From positions 1-62,516 of the forward strand of contig NZ_QPIW01000039.1 of the NCBI RefSeq assembly GCF_003339505.1: a stretch of 62,516 nt of DNA. The letters are read 5' to 3'. The DNA comes from Runella aurantiaca. Its GTDB lineage: Bacteria; Bacteroidota; Bacteroidia; Cytophagales; Spirosomataceae. Under the pieces are notes generated by a model. That model was not told the origin of the DNA. It did no database searches and was given only the letters and a program-made list of their open reading frames with translations. The position numbers and the translations under genes were made by a program. Shown here one piece after another: positions 26,354 to 34,940 of the stretch. The stretch's first letter is position 1. Every line of letters starts with the position of its first letter.

Positions 26354-26900
26354 AAACATGGTGTGCAGTCGCTGTAAAACAGTGGTCCGCCAAGAACTTG
26401 AAGCCCTCGGGCACGAAGTCCTCACGGTTGAATTGGGGGAAGTTACCCTCAAAAAACCAGCCACGGAGGCACAACTCGAAAGCATCGCTGAACGTTTGCT
26501 TACGCACGATTTTGAGTTGCTGAGCAATAAAAAACAGCAACTTATCGAACTGGTCAAAACGGCCATTGTCGAATTAGTACATCAGCAAAACGACGGGCTA
26601 CGTCGACAAAAACACTCCGAATACCTCGCCGAAAAAGTCAACCGAGATTACCGCTACCTTAGCACGCTTTTCTCAGAAGTTGAGGGTATAACGATTGAAC
26701 AGTTTATCATTAACCAAAAAACCGAACGAGTCAAGGAGTTGCTGGTGTATGATGAGCTATCGCTTTCCCAAATTGCGGACCTGCTCAATTACAGCAGTTT
26801 GGCCTATTTATCAACCCAGTTTAAGTCCGTGACTGGCATGACGCCAAGTCAATTTAAACAGTTGAGGGATAAACAGCGAAAGTCGCTGGATAATTTATAG
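26337..26900 (+). CDS. AraC-type regulator with N-terminal metal-binding-like (HMA) segment
   Basis: This is a 187-residue cytoplasmic protein. Residues 1-65 resemble a heavy-metal-associated domain (MKLYIKNMVCSRCKTVVRQEL, a CxxC-type site, with EVLTVELGEVTLKKP). Residues 80-185 are an AraC double HTH (YRYLSTLFSEVEGITIEQFI; LSLSQIADLLNYSSLAYLSTQFKSVTGMTPSQFK). Proteins of this layout accompany copper/zinc/cobalt efflux loci in Bacteroidota. No transporter or metal gene lies nearby, only a truncated small ORF upstream, so this looks like an orphan regulator left after a deletion. Being transcribed from a promoter of its own, it may still act on chromosomal targets. Confidence 0.85.
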   Translation: MKLYIKNMVCSRCKTVVRQELEALGHEVLTVELGEVTLKKPATEAQLESIAERLLTHDFELLSNKKQQLIELVKTAIVELVHQQNDGLRRQKHSEYLAEKVNRDYRYLSTLFSEVEGITIEQFIINQKTERVKELLVYDELSLSQIADLLNYSSLAYLSTQFKSVTGMTPSQFKQLRDKQRKSLDNL

Positions 26901-26999
26901 TGTAGCATTCCACAGAAGGCTAGACACATTAAAAATTCCGAAGCACTTCCCAAAGAGCCATGATAAATGTGCTCATGGATAATACGAGAGTATTCATAC

Positions 27000-27090
27000 A
27001 ACTGTGTCATTTAAAGGATGTTTTCACTCAACTATGCTTTTAAAAAATTCACTATTGCCAATCAAACAGTTACAAAAATTTGACACAGTT
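27000..27090. repeat. Inverted repeat pair flanking 71 bp, possible IS or MITE remnant
   Basis: AACTGTGTCA at 27000-27009 is exactly inverted at 27081-27090 (TGACACAGTT). The 91 bp unit contains no gene. Ends of this kind (TGACACAGTT with A/T-rich inner sequence) resemble insertion-sequence termini, so it may be a solo remnant. It marks the boundary between the accessory cassettes and the xylan locus. Confidence 0.45.
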
Positions 27091-27193
27091 AGTTGAAAAG
27101 GCCCGCTTTTATGGAAAAAACTAGCAGGCATGGGTGATGACCGATTCCAATACTTTGAGTCAAAAGTAGAAGCTTTGCTCACCCGTTATAAAC

Positions 27194-29857
27194 TTATTTT
27201 TTCAGGGCCTTAGTATGTTCTGCTAGGTTGAGCATCGTGTCAACATAAATCTCATTTTCGTTTTCTTTAAGATACATAAGTAGCTCACGGTGAGCAGGCA
27301 ACGAAACATTCAACGAGTGTTCTCCACCTACGCCATGAAACAGAAAAACCAGTAATTTCCCCTCATTTTGGGCTTGTTTAACAAGTTTTATGAGTTGTTC
27401 GCCCGTTTCGCCATTAATCATGTAAGAGTCGAAATCATAAGGATTTATTTCCTCCATTTTTTGCATACGAGCACGTACGGCTCTGGCGCCAGCAAGGTCT
27501 TTTTTAAGTTCTTCTATAAACTCCACTCCGCCCACTTTGGTATCGCCGCAGGTAAACGCAAATGTCCGTTGTTTTTTTCCGTCCACCGATTCGAGCAAGG
27601 TATTGGTCTGGCGGATTTCGTCGGTGATGCGTTTGAGAGAGTACTTGCTGAGGTCATTTTCAGGATTCACCCAACCCCGTCCCGGCCGGGAAGCATCACA
27701 AGGATGAAACAGCGTATGATTGCCCAGTTCGTGACCCCGCTCGGCGGCTCGTTTCCAGTCATTGAGTCGATTTTTGAATCCTGGAAATGAACCTGTTATA
27801 TAAAACGTTCCTTTTAAATTAAGGGAGTCGAGCAATGTAACAGCGTGGTCGAGATGCACATTGAGGGCATCATCATAGGTCAGTACTACTGCACATTTTT
27901 TACCTTTCCAAGGCTTGGTCTGGTCCAAATCTTCGCCATCTGTTCTAAAAGGAGAAGCTGGCAAACCATCGGCGTTGAAAAGATTGGGATTAATGGGGTT
28001 GTCTGCCCAGGCATATCGCACGTATTTCGGATTTTTTATTTCGCTTGACGAAACAATGATTTTATTATTCTCAATTTTGGCATCTGCCCAAACAAATTTT
28101 TTATCGAAACTTGCCACCGAAAAATCACTTAACTTCTCTCCATCATTGGTCGAAAGCCCTTTACCGACGTGGTCAAATTCGAGGATAATTCTATCGTTTT
28201 CAATGATTTGTTGCTTAAAAACAGGCCCAGATGGTTCTATTTTTTCGCCATAAATCAGATTTGAAGCTGCTATTGCCAATCTATCGCCTACACTTTTTTT
28301 GTTATCGGGATGAATATCATTCCATTCCCCTAAATCAATCGCTACGACCAAAGCCGTATTGGATGATTTTAGAGCCGCGTGTAGTTGGGCTTCACGCAAT
28401 TTTGCCCAATCGCTTTCAGAGGGTAAGTAGTTGTAATCCATGAAATTAGGTAACTGCACAAACAAAAATGGCAAGTTCGGATTCCTAAAATTCTGTCTTA
28501 AATTATTGATTTGAGCCACCTGTAAAGCTTCGTATTCGGCGGGTCTACCTGCATTTGACTCGCCCTGATACCACAATACTCCTTTAAGATTAAGGTTTTC
28601 GGCAGGAGCAACCATCGCATTATACAGAGCCGTTGGTTGGTTTTGTGCTACGATACCACCACCGAAACCAAAATTTCGAGGACGATAGACTTCCCCCACT
28701 TTGTATTCCCAAGTACCTTTTAGGTCGAGTGTTTGCCCATTTGCCTCAATCATATAAGGTTTATCGGGCACAAAACCGCCTTTACCAGCGGTATTGCTCA
28801 CTTTTATGACAAACAAATTTTTACCTTCTTTCAACACTCCCTTCTGTAAATTGTAACGCCGCTGTGGATATTGATAGGTAGTTTGTGCCACTTTGTTTCC
28901 ATTGATGTACAATTCGTCGGCATCCACAATCCTGCCTAAATGTACTTTGACAGTCGTTTCGGTCATGTTTTTGGGAATATCGATTTCTTTTTTGTACCAA
29001 ACCGTACCATTCAAATCTTTCAATCCTTGGTCTTCCCAATAGCCTGGAATGTTGATTGGTCGCCAATGTTGCGACTTTGAATCGGGCGAAAACCATTTTT
29101 CGATCATTCCCAAATCAATCGGCACATTTCTTGGTCCCGCATTTGCGAAAATGGGGCGATTGGCCCGATTGACCGAAGCCGTATCTTTATTCTTGGCAAT
29201 TGTATTAACTAATTCAGGAAAATTCTGAAAACCTGATTCCGAAATCCATGCCTCAATGGGTGTGCCACCCACGCTGGCGTTTATAAGCCCAATTGGAACT
29301 TTATATTTTTCCTGAATATGTCGAGCAAAGAAATAGGCAACTGCCGAAAACCGCCCTACATCTTTTGGATTGGCGGATTTCCAAGCCACAACATCGCCTA
29401 AATCATTTTGTTTACCTACCAAATTTGTTCGAGTTGGGATAAATAAATGCCTGATTTCTGGATAATTGGCCGTTTCGATGTCTTTGGCATAGGTGATGTT
29501 GTGAATGTCCATTTGATGCACCATGTTTGATTGTCCAATACACAAAAACACATCACCAAAGGCTATATTTTTGATGCTGATTTCATTTTGGCCTTTCAAA
29601 ATCATTTCGTAGCCCGTTCCAGCCGATTGTGGCGGAAGCTGAATTTCCCATTTTCCGTTGTCGGCGGTCGTAGTTTTGAATGATTTTTTGTTGAAATTCA
29701 ACACAATTTTCTCTTTTGGCGCGGCCCAGCCCCAAACTTTGATGGGTTGATCTCGTTGCAAAACCATGTTGTCTGAAATCAGCTTGGGCAAACGGATTTG
29801 GGCTTGGACCGCTACGGCAAGGCCCAGAAAAAAGGCAAAAATCAAGAAAGGCTTCAT
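27194..29857 (-). CDS. Sialate-O-acetylesterase-type (SASA) esterase fused to a NodB polysaccharide deacetylase
   Basis: This is an 887-residue secreted two-enzyme protein (signal peptide ends AVQAQ). Residues about 20-640 form an SGNH/SASA esterase with the nucleophile in CIGQSNM and the Asp/His pair near DIHPDNKK. It is interrupted by a GH2-like sugar-binding jelly roll (VKVHLGRIVDADELYINGNKV). Residues about 655-887 are a NodB/CE4-like domain with TYDD for metal and base, and NHTLFH for the two metal histidines. In a xylan locus both halves should remove acetyl groups from xylan or its oligosaccharides (inference). It is the last gene of the long minus-strand operon. The fusion is uncommon. 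Confidence 0.85.
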   Translation of the reverse strand: MKPFLIFAFFLGLAVAVQAQIRLPKLISDNMVLQRDQPIKVWGWAAPKEKIVLNFNKKSFKTTTADNGKWEIQLPPQSAGTGYEMILKGQNEISIKNIAFGDVFLCIGQSNMVHQMDIHNITYAKDIETANYPEIRHLFIPTRTNLVGKQNDLGDVVAWKSANPKDVGRFSAVAYFFARHIQEKYKVPIGLINASVGGTPIEAWISESGFQNFPELVNTIAKNKDTASVNRANRPIFANAGPRNVPIDLGMIEKWFSPDSKSQHWRPINIPGYWEDQGLKDLNGTVWYKKEIDIPKNMTETTVKVHLGRIVDADELYINGNKVAQTTYQYPQRRYNLQKGVLKEGKNLFVIKVSNTAGKGGFVPDKPYMIEANGQTLDLKGTWEYKVGEVYRPRNFGFGGGIVAQNQPTALYNAMVAPAENLNLKGVLWYQGESNAGRPAEYEALQVAQINNLRQNFRNPNLPFLFVQLPNFMDYNYLPSESDWAKLREAQLHAALKSSNTALVVAIDLGEWNDIHPDNKKSVGDRLAIAASNLIYGEKIEPSGPVFKQQIIENDRIILEFDHVGKGLSTNDGEKLSDFSVASFDKKFVWADAKIENNKIIVSSSEIKNPKYVRYAWADNPINPNLFNADGLPASPFRTDGEDLDQTKPWKGKKCAVVLTYDDALNVHLDHAVTLLDSLNLKGTFYITGSFPGFKNRLNDWKRAAERGHELGNHTLFHPCDASRPGRGWVNPENDLSKYSLKRITDEIRQTNTLLESVDGKKQRTFAFTCGDTKVGGVEFIEELKKDLAGARAVRARMQKMEEINPYDFDSYMINGETGEQLIKLVKQAQNEGKLLVFLFHGVGGEHSLNVSLPAHRELLMYLKENENEIYVDTMLNLAEHTKALKK

Positions 29858-29897
29858 TGTTTATAATAAAAGTTGAAAGAAATGAGCATTGGCTAAC

Positions 29898-31040
29898 TCA
29901 CTTTGACTTTTGGGGAACTTTCAGAATGGCATCGAAAGCTGGTTTGGGTTGTTTATTTCTATCCCAGAGCATAGGATAATTGGTGCGATTCGGAATCGGA
30001 TAGTCGTTTTTCCACGACATTCCATCGTGGATACCCCACATGGTTACGCGGTCAATTTTGTCTCTTTTACGGTAAAAAATCTCAAAAAGTTGGGCATATC
30101 TATCTGCTAAAGCCTTCTGCACCGAGTCGGGTAAGCCGTTGGAATAAGGATCTAAAAACGTTTTAAATTCTTCGTTTTGAAACTGTTTTTCACTCATGCC
30201 CTGTCCAATTATCTGTCCTTCTTTGGTGAGCGGCAGCACGTCCACGTCCAACTCTGTAATCATCACCTTCAAGCCCAATGCCGCATAAGCATCAATCGCG
30301 GCTTCGATGTACTCGGTTTTGGGATAGTTCAACCCCCAATGCCCTTGTATGCCAATCCCGTCAATTCTGATGCCTTCTTTTTGTAACATTTTTACCATTT
30401 TGACAATCCCATCCCGCTTCGACGGCCGCCAAGCATTAAAATCGTTGTAGTATAATTCGGTGTTGGGGGCGTATTGCGCGGCGTATTTGAACGACAATTT
30501 TACCAGTTCGTCGCCATCTCCAATGCCTTTCACCCACGTAGTGGGGCGATAACTCCCGTCGTCGTCAATGACTTCATTTACCACGTCCCAAGCTTGCACT
30601 TTGCCAGCATACCGACCCGCTACGGTTTTAATATGCTCTTGCAACCGCTCGGCAACGGCTTCTTTGGATTTGGGCTTACCGCTGTCGTCCTGAAAAAACC
30701 ACGCAGGGGTTTGGTTATGCCAAACCAGCGTATGCCCGATGACGAACATGTTGTTTTTCTTTCCAAACTCAACGTACGCATCGGCTGGCTCATATTTAAA
30801 AACCCCAGGTTGTGGATTAATAAGCCCCGCTTTCATAGAGTTTTCGAGGGTAATGGTATTAAATTGCTTTACTACGATTTTCTGAGAGGCCTTATCTCGT
30901 CCCGAAACGATGGCATCATTGACCGCCACCCCCATTTTGAAGGCATCTTTATAGGCTTCTTTGAGGGTAAGTTGCGCTTCTGAAAAAGTGGCTATCAGCG
31001 TAAAAAAGCTAAAAATGAGCCATTGAATACCTTTCTTCAT
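29898..31040 (-). CDS. Secreted GH10 endo-1,4-beta-xylanase
   Basis: This is a 380-residue single-domain GH10 enzyme with a signal peptide ending FSEAQ. The acid/base Glu is in WDVVNEVIDDDG and the nucleophile Glu in MITELDVDVLP. Substrate-site residues such as GHTLVWHNQTP and YYNDFNAW are intact. It cuts xylan backbones or imported xylo-oligosaccharides. It lies 40 bp upstream of the SASA-NodB gene and 60 bp downstream of the cytosolic GH43. A second GH10 at 33725 is clearly divergent in sequence, so the two likely act at different places or on different decorations. Confidence 0.96.
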   Translation of the reverse strand: MKKGIQWLIFSFFTLIATFSEAQLTLKEAYKDAFKMGVAVNDAIVSGRDKASQKIVVKQFNTITLENSMKAGLINPQPGVFKYEPADAYVEFGKKNNMFVIGHTLVWHNQTPAWFFQDDSGKPKSKEAVAERLQEHIKTVAGRYAGKVQAWDVVNEVIDDDGSYRPTTWVKGIGDGDELVKLSFKYAAQYAPNTELYYNDFNAWRPSKRDGIVKMVKMLQKEGIRIDGIGIQGHWGLNYPKTEYIEAAIDAYAALGLKVMITELDVDVLPLTKEGQIIGQGMSEKQFQNEEFKTFLDPYSNGLPDSVQKALADRYAQLFEIFYRKRDKIDRVTMWGIHDGMSWKNDYPIPNRTNYPMLWDRNKQPKPAFDAILKVPQKSK

Positions 31041-31100
31041 ACGTGTATCGTTTGTATTGTTCTAATTTTTTTAACGCATTGTTTTAGAATGATTCAACCA

Positions 31101-32135
31101 TTACCCATACGGCTCTATGGTCTGAATTTTACCTTCGGCATCATGTTTAAGTTCGGCTACTTTGATACTTCGGAGGTGCGTAACGCCCTTGGAAAGGCTC
31201 GAATCGTGGTAAAAAAGATACCATTTCCCCTCTACTTCACAAATAGAATGGTGGGATGTCCAACCTACTACAGGATTCAGAATTCGACCTTGGTACGTAA
31301 ACGGCCCGTAAGGGTTATCAGCCGTGGCATAACAAACAAAATGTGTATCGCCCGTAGAATACGAAAAATAGTATTTTCCTTGATAGTAGTGCATCCATGA
31401 TGCCTCAAAAAAACGTCTGTCGTTGTCGCCAGCCAAAAGCGGTTCGCCGTTTTCATCCAAAATGATTAAGTCTCTTGGTTCTTCGGCAAATTGAAGCAAA
31501 TCGTCGGTCAGTTTGGCTACTTTAGCGCACAAAGCGGGTTCGTTATCAGCAGGTAGATGAGCCACGGGGCTTTCGGGTTCTGCAGCATTGAACTTGCCTT
31601 CTCGCCAGCGCTGCAACTGCCCGCCCCATAGTCCACCGAAGTACATATAATACGAGCCATCAGCATCTTTAAAAACCGCAGGGTCTATCGAAAAACTATC
31701 CTTAATAGGCTCAGATTGAGGTATAAAAGGACCAACGGGAAAATCACTGGTAGCCACACCTATTCTAAAAATTCCCTCGTAATCTTTAGCAGGGAAAAAC
31801 AAATAGTATTTTCCGTTCTTTTCGTGGGCATCGGGTGCCCACATTTGGCGTTCGGCCCACGGCACATCGTTTACGTGCAAAGCTACGCCATTATCAACCG
31901 CTTCGCTCGTGATGGAATCCATCGAAATCACGTGGTAATCTTCCATCGCAAAATGACTACCCAAATCGTCGAAGGCTTCGCCGGCGTCAACATCGTGCGA
32001 AGGATAAATGTAGATTTTACCATTAAATACGTGCGCCGATGGGTCGGCGGTATAAATGTGACTCACAAGCGGCCGAGAAATCGCTCGACGGTTTAAGTCT
32101 TCAAAATCAATATGTTGTATGCTATCTTCTGGCAT
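31101..32135 (-). CDS. GH43 beta-xylosidase/arabinofuranosidase without signal peptide
   Basis: This is a 344-residue GH43 five-bladed propeller, most like subfamily 1. The catalytic base Asp is in YTADPSAHVFNGKIYIYPSHD, the pKa-tuning Asp in FSIDPAVFKD, and the acid Glu in FFEASWMHYY. No signal peptide is present (it starts MPEDSIQHIDFE), so it works in the cytoplasm. The gene directly upstream, 25 bp away, is the GPH sugar symporter. It should trim imported xylobiose or arabinosylated products to monosaccharides. Confidence 0.93.
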   Translation of the reverse strand: MPEDSIQHIDFEDLNRRAISRPLVSHIYTADPSAHVFNGKIYIYPSHDVDAGEAFDDLGSHFAMEDYHVISMDSITSEAVDNGVALHVNDVPWAERQMWAPDAHEKNGKYYLFFPAKDYEGIFRIGVATSDFPVGPFIPQSEPIKDSFSIDPAVFKDADGSYYMYFGGLWGGQLQRWREGKFNAAEPESPVAHLPADNEPALCAKVAKLTDDLLQFAEEPRDLIILDENGEPLLAGDNDRRFFEASWMHYYQGKYYFSYSTGDTHFVCYATADNPYGPFTYQGRILNPVVGWTSHHSICEVEGKWYLFYHDSSLSKGVTHLRSIKVAELKHDAEGKIQTIEPYG

Positions 32136-32160
32136 GGGTTTAAGTAATTTTTATAGTAGT

Positions 32161-33579
32161 CTATTTTCTTCTTTCCTTCAATTCCGCTTCTATCTTCAAT
32201 TCCATTTTCTTGTTTATCTCATAGAATGCCAAGAGGCCCACAGCAATCAAAAAAGGGATAGAGGGGAATACACTTACCAGCATTTTGATGCCGTTGATGG
32301 TTTCGGCAGACTGTGCTATTTCGGTTTTTGGTTGGTAATTAAATATCCCTAAAATCATAGTCAGTAACGAACTTCCGATGCTCAAACCGCCCTTTAAACC
32401 TACCATCATGGCTGAAAAAATAATGGCTGTGGCCCGGCGATTGTTTTTCCATTCGGAGTAATCGGCTACGTCGGCAATCATGGTCCAAAGAATGGGCGTG
32501 CTGATGCCATAAAAAAACATATGAAGAATCTGAGAGCCAAACATTAAGCCCACGGATTGGGGCGGGTAAAAATAAAACAAAACAATGAAAATGGTAGAAA
32601 CAAACAGCGAGGCCCCGAAAACGTTTCTTTTTCCGTACTTATCTGCCAAAGTTTTGGAAAGCATGATTCCAATCAGACCAATCAATATTCCCCCGCCATT
32701 AAACACACCCAGCCCCATCGAAATGTCATTTTCGAAGGCAGGCAAGAAAGATTTCATGGGTTCCAGAAAAGCGGCAAGCTGTACTTTGTCTACATAGTTT
32801 TCAAAATAATAGACATAAGAACCCCCTTTCATCGCCAAGGTGACAAACACCAAAGTGGTGACGGTCAACATGATAATCCATGGAATATTCTTAAACAAAT
32901 CGCCAAGGTCTTCTTTCAATGAAGATTTTTGCTCGGGTTTAGGCACAATACGTTCTTTGGTCGTAAAAAATGTAACCAGAAGCATGAGCGTACCAATAAT
33001 GGCCAAAATGGTCATTACCTTTTCTATCCCTACGGCTTTATTGCCATCACCCGCTTTCAGAATAAGATTGTACATAAATACTTGCACAAAAAACTGGGAG
33101 AACATCACCGCTACGAAACGATACGCCGACATGCTGTTTCGCTCGGCCATGTCGCCTGTAATGACGCCACTCAGTGCCGAATAGGGTAAATTGTTGGCGG
33201 CGTACAGCAACAACAACAAACTATACGTAATGACGGCGTAAATTACCTTGCCTTGGTAAGAGAAATCGGGGGTACTGAAAGCCAATAAAGCGGTAACGCC
33301 TAGCGGCACAGCCGTCCAAAGTATCCACGGTCTAAATTTTCCCCAGCGGGTAGTTGTTCTGTCGGCGATTGCCCCCATCAAGGGGTTGAATACAAAGGCT
33401 GCAAATAAGCCAACAAAGAGGGTGACCAATGTGGCATCTTCGGTTTTTAAACCATAGATGTCGGTATAGAAATACGCCAAATAGGTAACTAACGTCTGAA
33501 AAACCAAATTGGCTGCCAAGTCGCCGAGGCTATAACCGATTTTTTCAAGGACGGATAGTTTTTGTGAGGTTTGGTTCAT
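32161..33579 (-). CDS. GPH-family (MFS-like) pentoside/oligosaccharide:cation symporter
   Basis: This is a 472-residue inner-membrane transporter with about 12 hydrophobic segments. The glycoside-pentoside-hexuronide signatures are visible near the N-terminus: EKIGYSLGDLAANLVFQ, FNPLMGAIADRTTTRWGKFRPWIL, and a central cytoplasmic loop ending SLKEDLGDLFKN. It should move xylobiose, xylotriose or xylose with sodium or protons into the cytoplasm, feeding the signal-less GH43 encoded next. The upstream gap of 145 bp contains a repetitive element. Confidence 0.93.
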   Translation of the reverse strand: MNQTSQKLSVLEKIGYSLGDLAANLVFQTLVTYLAYFYTDIYGLKTEDATLVTLFVGLFAAFVFNPLMGAIADRTTTRWGKFRPWILWTAVPLGVTALLAFSTPDFSYQGKVIYAVITYSLLLLLYAANNLPYSALSGVITGDMAERNSMSAYRFVAVMFSQFFVQVFMYNLILKAGDGNKAVGIEKVMTILAIIGTLMLLVTFFTTKERIVPKPEQKSSLKEDLGDLFKNIPWIIMLTVTTLVFVTLAMKGGSYVYYFENYVDKVQLAAFLEPMKSFLPAFENDISMGLGVFNGGGILIGLIGIMLSKTLADKYGKRNVFGASLFVSTIFIVLFYFYPPQSVGLMFGSQILHMFFYGISTPILWTMIADVADYSEWKNNRRATAIIFSAMMVGLKGGLSIGSSLLTMILGIFNYQPKTEIAQSAETINGIKMLVSVFPSIPFLIAVGLLAFYEINKKMELKIEAELKERRK

Positions 33580-33620
33580 TAAAAGGAAATTTAGGGGAAG
33601 TTAATAATCATTATTTTTTG

Positions 33621-33709
33621 TACCACGGAGTTGCACAGAGGTTAAAACCCACAGAGTTGCACGAAGTTTTACTGTACTTTGTGCAATACACTTTGTACCT
33701 CCGTGTCAT
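33621..33709. repeat. Intergenic repetitive element (CACGGAG/TTGCAC type)
   Basis: CACGGAGTTGCACAGAG (33624-33640) is repeated with three changes at 33650-33666. The whole is closed by the inverted arm CTCCGTG (33699-33705) against CACGGAG. A related element is found at 45882-45962. Such short palindromic repeats are frequent between genes in some Cytophagales and may end up as mRNA hairpins. This one lies between the GH10 gene at 33725 and the GPH symporter. Confidence 0.6.
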
Positions 33710-33724
33710 AAAAATATTGTCGCC

Positions 33725-34834
33725 TTATTTTGCCGATTTTAGCTCCAATACCGACTTATACGCCAATTTTGGCTTAAATTCTCGGTCAAAAAGCAATGGG
33801 TAATTAGTTCTTCCTCTGATGGGAAAACCGTTTAGCCACGAATGTCCATCGTTTACTCCCCAAAAAGTCACTCGACTGATTTTGTCCTTGTGTTTAAGAA
33901 ACAGTTTGAAAAGATCTTCGTATTTCTGCGCCAAAGTGACCTGCACCGAATCAGGCAATCCAGCCGTGTAAGGATTCATTTTAGGGCTTCCTTCAAAGTT
34001 TTGATTCACATCGGCCCCCCGCAAATCCCAAGGATTAGGTAAAACCGTAAGGTCGAGTTCGGTAAAGGCTACTTTTATTCCTAATTGAGAAAACTCAACG
34101 ATAGCGTCTTCAATCACTTTGAGGTTTAGGGTGTTGATACTCCAGTGTCCCTGTATGCCCACTCCGTCTATTTTTGTGCCGCTTGCTTGTAGTTTTTTTA
34201 TGATGTCAATCGCCCCCTTGCGCTTGGCGGGTTGTTCGATGTTGTAATCGTTGTAATACAATGCAGCTTTGGGGTCGGCTTTGGCCGCCAGCTCGAAAGC
34301 TTCTTTGATATATCCTTCTCCTAATTTGTTCAAAAACACCGATTTGCGAAGTGTCCCGTCTTCATTGAGTGCTTCATTGACTACATCCCAGCTGTTGATT
34401 TTGCCAGCGTATCGACCCGCCACGGTTTTAATGTGTTCGGTCATAAACAAACGCACCGAATCAGGGCTATTGATTTTACTCACAAAACGAGGTAATTGCG
34501 AATGCCAAACCAAGGTATGCCCTACGATGTACATGTTGTTTTTCTGACCGTATTCGACAAATTTATCGGCAGGGTCAAAATTATAACGATTGATTTCAGG
34601 GTGTATCACCTCCGATTTCATGATGTTTTCGGGCGTGATGGCGTTGAATTCACGCTTAATGAGCAGATTAGCCGTTTCATTTCTTTCCTCAATGTGCGAT
34701 GTCCCCAGCGCTGTCCCTATCAGGAAATCTTTTTGATAGGCTGACTTCAGAGAGGTCTGACTGTAAGCAGGATAACTCATTCCCAAAGCAATTGCTGCCC
34801 AAGAAAGGGATTTTAGTTGATTTTGGTATTTCAT
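33725..34834 (-). CDS. Secreted GH10 endo-1,4-beta-xylanase, second copy
   Basis: This is a 369-residue GH10 enzyme with a signal peptide ending PAYSQ. The acid/base Glu is in WDVVNEALNEDG and the nucleophile in FTELDLTVLP; VGHTLVWHSQLPRF and YYNDYNIEQP complete the active site. It lacks the loops of the other GH10 around the aglycone side (the two align well only around the barrel motifs). It lies between the GH30 lipoprotein gene and the GPH symporter, in the same direction. Confidence 0.96.
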   Translation of the reverse strand: MKYQNQLKSLSWAAIALGMSYPAYSQTSLKSAYQKDFLIGTALGTSHIEERNETANLLIKREFNAITPENIMKSEVIHPEINRYNFDPADKFVEYGQKNNMYIVGHTLVWHSQLPRFVSKINSPDSVRLFMTEHIKTVAGRYAGKINSWDVVNEALNEDGTLRKSVFLNKLGEGYIKEAFELAAKADPKAALYYNDYNIEQPAKRKGAIDIIKKLQASGTKIDGVGIQGHWSINTLNLKVIEDAIVEFSQLGIKVAFTELDLTVLPNPWDLRGADVNQNFEGSPKMNPYTAGLPDSVQVTLAQKYEDLFKLFLKHKDKISRVTFWGVNDGHSWLNGFPIRGRTNYPLLFDREFKPKLAYKSVLELKSAK

Positions 34835-34940
34835 AATGAACTGGTTAGTAAATAGTTTTTTGAAATTAAAATATTGTCGAATTCTGAGGTCTATGAATAA
34901 TAATCAAATAATTATTTAAATCATCTGTAATATTGATTAC

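Noticed and set aside
26337-26900. AraC-type gene as the regulator of the xylan locus
   Set aside because: It has a metal-binding type N-terminus and no sugar-sensing domain; the HTCS is the fitting regulator.
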